A stretch of DNA of 9,045 bases from JANPJV01 sp031425695. GTDB taxonomy: Bacteria > Pseudomonadota > Gammaproteobacteria > Xanthomonadales > SZUA-5. Under the pieces are notes generated by a model. It worked only from the letters and a program-made list of their open reading frames with translations, did not search any database and was not told where the DNA came from. A program made the position numbers and the translations under genes. The stretch is taken from contig JANPJV010000171.1 of NCBI GenBank assembly GCA_031425695.1, positions 1-9,045 of the forward strand, written 5' to 3'. This document shows, in pieces, positions 5,011 to 9,045 of the stretch (position 1 is the stretch's first letter; each line of letters starts with the position of its first letter).

Positions 5011-6144
5011 ATGGACTGCGCCTACTACCAGGACGCGCGCTGTCGCTCGTGCACCGAGTTGCTGCTGCCCTATCCGGTTCAACTTGCAGCGCGCGAGACT
5101 GCGGCGCGCGCCTTGCTCGATCCAATTGGCAATTGGGATTGGCTTGCAAGCGCGACGAGTCCCGAGCGTGGCTTTCGCAACAAGGCGAAAATGGCGATCT
5201 CGGGTACGATCGAGGCGCCACTGCTGGGGATTCTCGACGCGGTCGGGAATGGCACTGATCTCACTGCCTGCAGCCTGTACCCAACAGCGATCCAGGACGC
5301 TTTTGCCCCGATCGCGGCTTTCTTGGCACAGGCGCGCGTCCAGCCCTATGACTTGCGCACGCAGACCGGCGAGGCCAAGTACGTACTGCTGACGCTGGCC
5401 GAGCACAGCGGCGAGCTGATGCTGCGTCTGGTCCTGCGCTCGCGCGAGTCACTCGATCGCGTGCGCAAGGCCAGCCCAAGACTGCATGCCGACCTGCCAG
5501 GCCTGCGCGTCCTCAGCGTGAACCTGCTGCCCGAGCACAAGGCGGTCACCGAAGGCGAGATCGAGATCGTGCTGAGCGAAGCGCAGGCGCTGCGTTGCCA
5601 AGTCAACGGCCTGCCGCTGTATCTGCGCCCGCGCAGTTTCTTCCAGACCAACACCGCGGTTGCTGCGGAACTTTATTTGCAGGCTCGCGCGTGGGCTGGA
5701 AACGTTGGCGCGCGTTCGATCTGGGATCTTTATTGCGGAGTTGGCGGCTTCGCGTTGCATTGCGCGCACGGCGCTAAGAGCGTGCTCGGCATCGAGAGCA
5801 GTGCCGAGGCCATCGTGAGCGCGGAGCAGAGTCGCGACGAATGCGCTTTCGAGGGCGTGCGCTTCTGCGTCGCAGATGCGGCGGATCCTGGCCAAATGCC
5901 GAAGACTGACCCCGAGCTGCTGATCGTCAATCCGCCACGCCGGGGAATCGGTGTCGCGCTATGCAGATGGATCGAAGGCTCGACAATCCGACACCTCATC
6001 TACTCGAGTTGCAACCCGCAGTCGCTGGCTCAGGACCTCGCGCGCCTGCCGGGCTTCCAGCCGCGCGAGGCGCGCCTCTTCGATATGTTCCCGCATACGC
6101 GCCACAGCGAGGTAGCGGTGCTTCTGTCACGTCGCGCCCCGTAG
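5011..6144 (+). CDS. rlmC: 23S rRNA (uracil747-C5)-methyltransferase RlmC
   Basis: RlmC (RumB) makes m5U at position 747 of 23S rRNA, using S-adenosylmethionine. The 377 residues match the E. coli enzyme (375) in length and order. The [4Fe-4S] cysteines are all present: Cys3, Cys11 and Cys14 in MDCAYYQDARCRSC, and Cys87 in ACSLYP. Also present are GFRNKAKM (54-61), PRSFFQTN (207-214), the SAM-binding WDLYCGVGGFALHC (238-251), VNPPRRGIG (306-314) and YSSCNPQS with nucleophile Cys334. Near the end, FDMFPHTRHSEV carries the presumed general base Glu367. The absence of an N-terminal TRAM domain separates it from RlmD. The start is fixed by alignment; no strong ribosome site is seen. The gene is flanked upstream by the REP pair and downstream by a family A repeat six bases after the stop. 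Confidence 0.95.
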   Translation: MDCAYYQDARCRSCTELLLPYPVQLAARETAARALLDPIGNWDWLASATSPERGFRNKAKMAISGTIEAPLLGILDAVGNGTDLTACSLYPTAIQDAFAPIAAFLAQARVQPYDLRTQTGEAKYVLLTLAEHSGELMLRLVLRSRESLDRVRKASPRLHADLPGLRVLSVNLLPEHKAVTEGEIEIVLSEAQALRCQVNGLPLYLRPRSFFQTNTAVAAELYLQARAWAGNVGARSIWDLYCGVGGFALHCAHGAKSVLGIESSAEAIVSAEQSRDECAFEGVRFCVADAADPGQMPKTDPELLIVNPPRRGIGVALCRWIEGSTIRHLIYSSCNPQSLAQDLARLPGFQPREARLFDMFPHTRHSEVAVLLSRRAP

Positions 6145-6149
6145 CGGCG

Positions 6150-6186
6150 AAAGCATCCGGACAAGGTCCGGACCCACGCAGAGCAA
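6150..6186 (-). repeat. Palindromic repeat family A, copy 5
   Basis: The copy shares 36 of 37 bases with copy 4 at 1275-1311, almost 5 kb away, including the core TCCGGACAAGGTCCGGA. It begins just beyond the rlmC stop codon and fills over half of the 71-bp gap before the acyltransferase gene. The position is typical of REP-like elements, which may stabilise the upstream mRNA or attenuate read-through. Confidence 0.75.
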
Positions 6187-6215
6187 CGTCTTTGGACGCC
6201 TGCTAGTCTCCCGCA

Positions 6216-7097
6216 ATGCTCGCTTCCCTGCCCCGTCCCCTGATTGCCTTGCTGGTGATGCTGGTCGCCGGCACCAGCACCGTCGTCCATTGCTCGATCC
6301 TCTTCTTGGTTGCGCTGGTGAAGCTGCTGATTCCCGTGCGTGCGTTCACGCGCTTCATTTCGCGCGTGCTGATCCACATCGCGGAGAGCTGGATCGGCGT
6401 CAACAGTACGCTGATTGAAGTGTTCTCGAAGCCGGAATGGGAAATTTCGGGTCTCGAAGGCCTGAGCCGCGAAGGCTGGTACCTGGTCTTGAGCAATCAC
6501 CAGAGCTGGGTCGACATCCTGGTCCTGCAGCGGGTCTTCAACCGCCGTATCCCGTTCCTCAAGTTTTTTCTAAAGAGCGAGCTGATCTGGGTGCCTTTCC
6601 TCGGGCTCGCGTGGTGGGCGCTGGATTTCCCGTTCATGAAGCGCTATTCGAAGGAACTCCTCGAGAAGCATCCGGAGCTGCGCGGCAAGGACACGCAAGC
6701 CACCCGGCGCGCCTGCGAGAAGTTCGCGACGGTCCCGGTGTCGGTAATGAATTTCGTCGAGGGCACCCGCTTCACGCCTGGAAAGCACGAACGCCAGCAA
6801 TCACCGTATCGGCACCTGCTGCGTCCGAAGGCGGGCGGCGTCGCGTTCGTGTTGGAGACCATGGGCGAGCTGCTGCAGGCAATCGTCGATGTGACGATCG
6901 TCTATCCCGACGGCCGCCCGACGATGAAAGACCTCATCACCGGCCGTGTCCGCCGCGCCCGCGTCATGGTGCATAAGCGCCCCATCCCCCAGGACCTGCT
7001 CGGCGGCAGCTACGAGAACGACCCCGCTTACCGGGAGCGCTTTCAGAGCTGGATCAATGGGTTGTGGGAGGAAAAAGATCGAGTGCTGGGGGCGTAG
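6216..7097 (+). CDS. PlsC-family membrane acyltransferase, YihG-like
   Basis: The 293-residue protein belongs to the glycerophospholipid acyltransferase family (1-acyl-glycerol-3-phosphate type). It likely transfers acyl chains to lysophospholipid at the inner membrane. Residues about 7-40 form an N-terminal hydrophobic anchor. Motif I is NHQSWVD (94-100) with His95 and Asp100 of the HX4D catalytic pair. FFLKSELIWVPFLGLAWW (117-134) is the motif II region, and FVEGTRF (180-186) is motif III. Overall layout and length are closest to E. coli YihG and other LCLAT-type acyltransferases rather than the shorter PlsC, so I give no symbol. The ATG at 6216 lacks a clear ribosome site. The gene lies downstream of rlmC in the same direction and is convergent with the phosphate transporter. 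The exact acceptor lipid is not known. Confidence 0.9.
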   Translation: MLASLPRPLIALLVMLVAGTSTVVHCSILFLVALVKLLIPVRAFTRFISRVLIHIAESWIGVNSTLIEVFSKPEWEISGLEGLSREGWYLVLSNHQSWVDILVLQRVFNRRIPFLKFFLKSELIWVPFLGLAWWALDFPFMKRYSKELLEKHPELRGKDTQATRRACEKFATVPVSVMNFVEGTRFTPGKHERQQSPYRHLLRPKAGGVAFVLETMGELLQAIVDVTIVYPDGRPTMKDLITGRVRRARVMVHKRPIPQDLLGGSYENDPAYRERFQSWINGLWEEKDRVLGA

Positions 7098-7184
7098 GGT
7101 TTTCGGTTTTCGGTTTTCGGTTTTCGGATGAAAGCTTCAGGGCCGCCGCTTCTTCCGAAAACCCACAACTGAAAACCGAAAACC
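7098..7184. repeat. Inverted repeat built of GGTTTTC heptamers
   Basis: Directly after the acyltransferase stop there are four tandem GGTTTTC units plus GG (7098-7127). A reverse-complement arm lies at 7155-7184 and matches at 27 of 30 positions. The 27-base centre contains GGCCGCCGC. The element fills the gap between two convergent genes and could act as a two-way transcription barrier, although no run of T follows either arm. Similar heptamer arrays between genes are, as I recall, common in Xanthomonadaceae; I have not checked this. Confidence 0.75.
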
Positions 7185-7188
7185 AAAG

Positions 7189-8322
7189 CTACTCCGGCAT
7201 CCCCAACATCCGCACGAAATGCACCAGCCCGTACGAGAGCAGCGCGGCTACCGGGATGGTGAATACCCACGCCCAGATGATGCGTTCGATGACGGTCCAG
7301 CGCAGGGCGTTGGCGCGCTTGGCGAAGCCGACGCCCATGATCGCGGTGGAAATGCTGTGGGTGGTCGAGACCGGCATGCCGAGCGTGGCCGCAACCGAGA
7401 GGATGGTCGCTGAAGCGGTCTCGGCGGCGAAGCCGTGCACCGGGTGCAACTTGACCATCTTGTGGCCCATGGTCTTGATGATGCGCCAACCGCCGACCGC
7501 AGTACCGGCGGCCATCACCAGCGCACAGGTGATCTTGATCCACATCGCAATGCCGGCCTTTTCATCCGGGTCAGGGCGCATGAATTCGAGCATGGGCGGC
7601 AGGTTGTCGAGTGTGCCGACGGTCTGCGCGCCAATCAGTGCGAGCGCAATGATGCCCATGGTCTTCTGGGCGTCGTTGAGCCCGTGGGCAAAGCCCATGT
7701 AGCTCGCAGAAACCAGCTGCAGCTTGCCGAAAATAGAGTTCATCCAGTGGGGGCGCGCGATGCGGCCGACCCAGCCGCCGCTGCGCGACATGCCGGCAAT
7801 GATGGCGAACAGCACCCCCATGATGATCACCCCGAGCGTGAATCCGGCAATCGGAGAAGCCAGCATCGGCACCACGACCTTGTAGAGCAGGCCGCCGCCC
7901 TTGTACCAAGGCTCGGCGGGCGTAGCCCACAGGAGAGCGCTCAATTGGTCACCGGAGGCTGCAATGGCCGCTCCGCAGAGTCCACCGATGAGCGCGTGGC
8001 TGGAGCTCGACGGCAGGCCCCACCACCAGGTCACCAGGTTCCAGACGATCGCCGCGAGCAGCGCGCACAACAGGACCGAGGAGGTGATCACCACGACCGA
8101 GGAATCGATCAATCCGCTGGAGATGGTCTTGGCGACTGCCTCGCCCATCATCGCGCCGATGAGGTTCATGAAAGCCGCCAGTGAGACCGCCTGGGTGGGC
8201 GTCAGGACCTTCGTCGCGACCACGGTAGCGATCGAATTGGCGGTGTCGTGGAAGCCATTGATGAACTCGAAGATCAACGCCACCAGGATCAGGATCAACA
8301 GCAGGGTCAGGGCCGTGGTCAC
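7189..8322 (-). CDS. pit: PiT-family inorganic phosphate transporter
   Basis: The protein is a predicted inner-membrane, ion-coupled low-affinity phosphate carrier. The 377 residues are largely hydrophobic helices and carry the duplicated PiT signatures. The N-terminal half has GFHDTANSIATVV (23-35) and GLPSSSSHALIGGL (102-115). The C-terminal half has GFAHGLNDAQKTMG (210-223) and GMPVSTTHSISTAIMGVG (315-332). The length fits the shorter bacterial Pit proteins (E. coli PitA is near 500), with a reduced central loop. The start is a GTG at 8322. A GAGG sequence, partly inside the stop codon of the upstream gene, lies five bases before it. It is the second gene of an operon with DUF47, a standard pairing. 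The metal-phosphate substrate and coupling ion cannot be read from the sequence. Confidence 0.93.
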   Translation of the reverse strand: MTTALTLLLILILVALIFEFINGFHDTANSIATVVATKVLTPTQAVSLAAFMNLIGAMMGEAVAKTISSGLIDSSVVVITSSVLLCALLAAIVWNLVTWWWGLPSSSSHALIGGLCGAAIAASGDQLSALLWATPAEPWYKGGGLLYKVVVPMLASPIAGFTLGVIIMGVLFAIIAGMSRSGGWVGRIARPHWMNSIFGKLQLVSASYMGFAHGLNDAQKTMGIIALALIGAQTVGTLDNLPPMLEFMRPDPDEKAGIAMWIKITCALVMAAGTAVGGWRIIKTMGHKMVKLHPVHGFAAETASATILSVAATLGMPVSTTHSISTAIMGVGFAKRANALRWTVIERIIWAWVFTIPVAALLSYGLVHFVRMLGMPE

Positions 8323-8332
8323 GGAGGCCTCA
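8323..8332 (-). promoter_or_regulatory. Ribosome site overlapping the DUF47 stop, sets GTG start of pit
   Basis: Reading leftward, the DUF47 stop TGA continues as TGAGG. The GAGG (8331-8328) is a Shine-Dalgarno match five bases before GTG at 8322-8320. Translation of the transporter is therefore probably coupled to termination on the accessory gene. Confidence 0.55.
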
Positions 8333-8959
8333 GCTGTTCTTCAGGACGATCTGGTAAGCGACCACGCCGGCTTCGCGGCAGCGGTCGATGGCCTTTTCGA
8401 GGATTTCATAGAAGTCATTGACCATGAAGGTCTGGATCGGGTCGTACTTGCCCGCATAAAGATCGCGGTACATCTCGAGCATCAACCGGTCGGCCTCGAC
8501 CTCGATCGCGCGCAGGCGGTCGGACAGCGCCTTCATCGGCTCCAGGCGCATGCCCTTGCGCAGGTCATGGACCATCTGGGAGACGACCTCGGCCGCATCG
8601 ACGAGCATCTTCGCGCGTGGCACGAAGTCGATGCTGTGGATGCGCTCGCCGGCCAGCGCGTAGCGTTCGGCAAACTTCTCGACGATCTTCGGGATGCGGT
8701 ACAGCGCGTTGCCGAGCGCCTCGATGTCCTCGCGCTCGAGCGCGGTCACGAAGGTATTGACCAGTTCGGTGCGGATCGAGTCGGCGATCTCGCGCTCGCG
8801 GTTGCGCGCGATCCGGAATTCCTCGAGCGACGGCTGTTGCGCCTTGCGCTCGACCATCGACAACAGTGCGCGCGTGCCGTCGAGCCCCGCATCCGCGCTG
8901 GCCTCCAGCAGGCTGAAAAAGCGGTCGCCCTTGCCGAAAATCGTCTGCAACGAAAACAT
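8330..8959 (-). CDS. DUF47 family PhoU-like Pit accessory protein
   Basis: The 209-residue, all-helical, charged protein has no signal peptide or membrane segment. It matches the TIGR00153/DUF47 group of PhoU-like proteins encoded next to pit genes. Supporting segments are TFVTALEREDIEALGNALYRI (69-89), PhoU-type acidic patches such as EREIAD (55-60) and EVEAD (153-157), and KYDPIQTFMVNDFYEILEKAIDRC (171-194). Such proteins are thought to bind metal ions and to regulate or assist the adjacent transporter. The direct mechanism here is inferred. The ATG at 8959 follows GGGGGA with a four-base spacer, a good ribosome site. It is the first gene of the operon, with 7 bases separating its stop from the pit start. 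The promoter must lie in or beyond 8960-9045, where I see no clear -35/-10 pair. Confidence 0.9.
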   Translation of the reverse strand: MFSLQTIFGKGDRFFSLLEASADAGLDGTRALLSMVERKAQQPSLEEFRIARNREREIADSIRTELVNTFVTALEREDIEALGNALYRIPKIVEKFAERYALAGERIHSIDFVPRAKMLVDAAEVVSQMVHDLRKGMRLEPMKALSDRLRAIEVEADRLMLEMYRDLYAGKYDPIQTFMVNDFYEILEKAIDRCREAGVVAYQIVLKNS

Positions 8960-9045
8960 GTAGTCCCCCGGGAGGCTTTGGCATGCGCCGCGAAGCGCGA
9001 TGCTAACGCCAATGGGGCCAGAGGTAGCGCGGTTCTGTGCGCGCG

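Noticed and set aside
7435..8184. Rightward frame of 249 codons rich in His/Arg/Asp
   Set aside because: It is antisense to the Pit transporter; the His/Arg richness is the complement of transmembrane codons.
8960..9045. Promoter or Pho box upstream of the DUF47-pit operon
   Set aside because: I searched for paired -35/-10 hexamers and for repeated CTGTCAT-like Pho-box units in the 86 bases left and found none that stand out.

Overview
The window is GC-rich chromosomal DNA, most likely from a gammaproteobacterium of the Xanthomonadales/Lysobacterales type. This is an inference from gene content (three-repeat DUF3011 exported protein, RlmC with its four Fe-S cysteines, YihG-like acyltransferase, DUF47-Pit pair, PP_4765-type flavoprotein) and from intergenic regions full of short palindromic repeats. 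Nine protein genes are supported. I see no tRNA, rRNA, CRISPR array, phage gene or transposase.

Layout, left to right. Bases 1-313 hold no gene. They contain an AT-richer stretch and then a 150-bp block bounded by 15-bp inverted repeats and packed with hairpins, which looks like a MITE. A leftward gene (314-1030) encodes an exported DUF3011 protein with three four-cysteine repeats, preceded by a good sigma70-type promoter. The 326-bp gap after it carries four copies of a palindromic repeat whose fifth copy lies at 6150-6186. Next comes a leftward two-gene operon: a shortened polysaccharide-deacetylase/PuuE-like protein (3073-2450) overlaps by 8 bp a CpcT/CpeT-like lipoprotein (2457-1357).

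Rightward from 3151 are gloA (glyoxalase I) and a PP_4765-type FAD flavoprotein, which probably starts at a GTG overlapping the gloA stop by 4 bp. Then come a pair of inverted GTAG-headed REP units (4883-4972), rlmC (23S rRNA U747 methyltransferase), another palindromic repeat and a PlsC/YihG-like membrane acyltransferase. A 30-bp inverted repeat made of GGTTTTC heptamers separates this block from a leftward operon: a DUF47 PhoU-like accessory protein followed by a PiT-family phosphate transporter.

Most of the genes are housekeeping: methylglyoxal detoxification, rRNA modification, phospholipid acylation, phosphate uptake. The parts that merit a second look are the operon joining a degenerate deacetylase-like protein to a phycobiliprotein-lyase-like lipoprotein, and at least four distinct palindromic repeat types filling the gaps between genes. 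I found no convincing new defence or mobile gene system.
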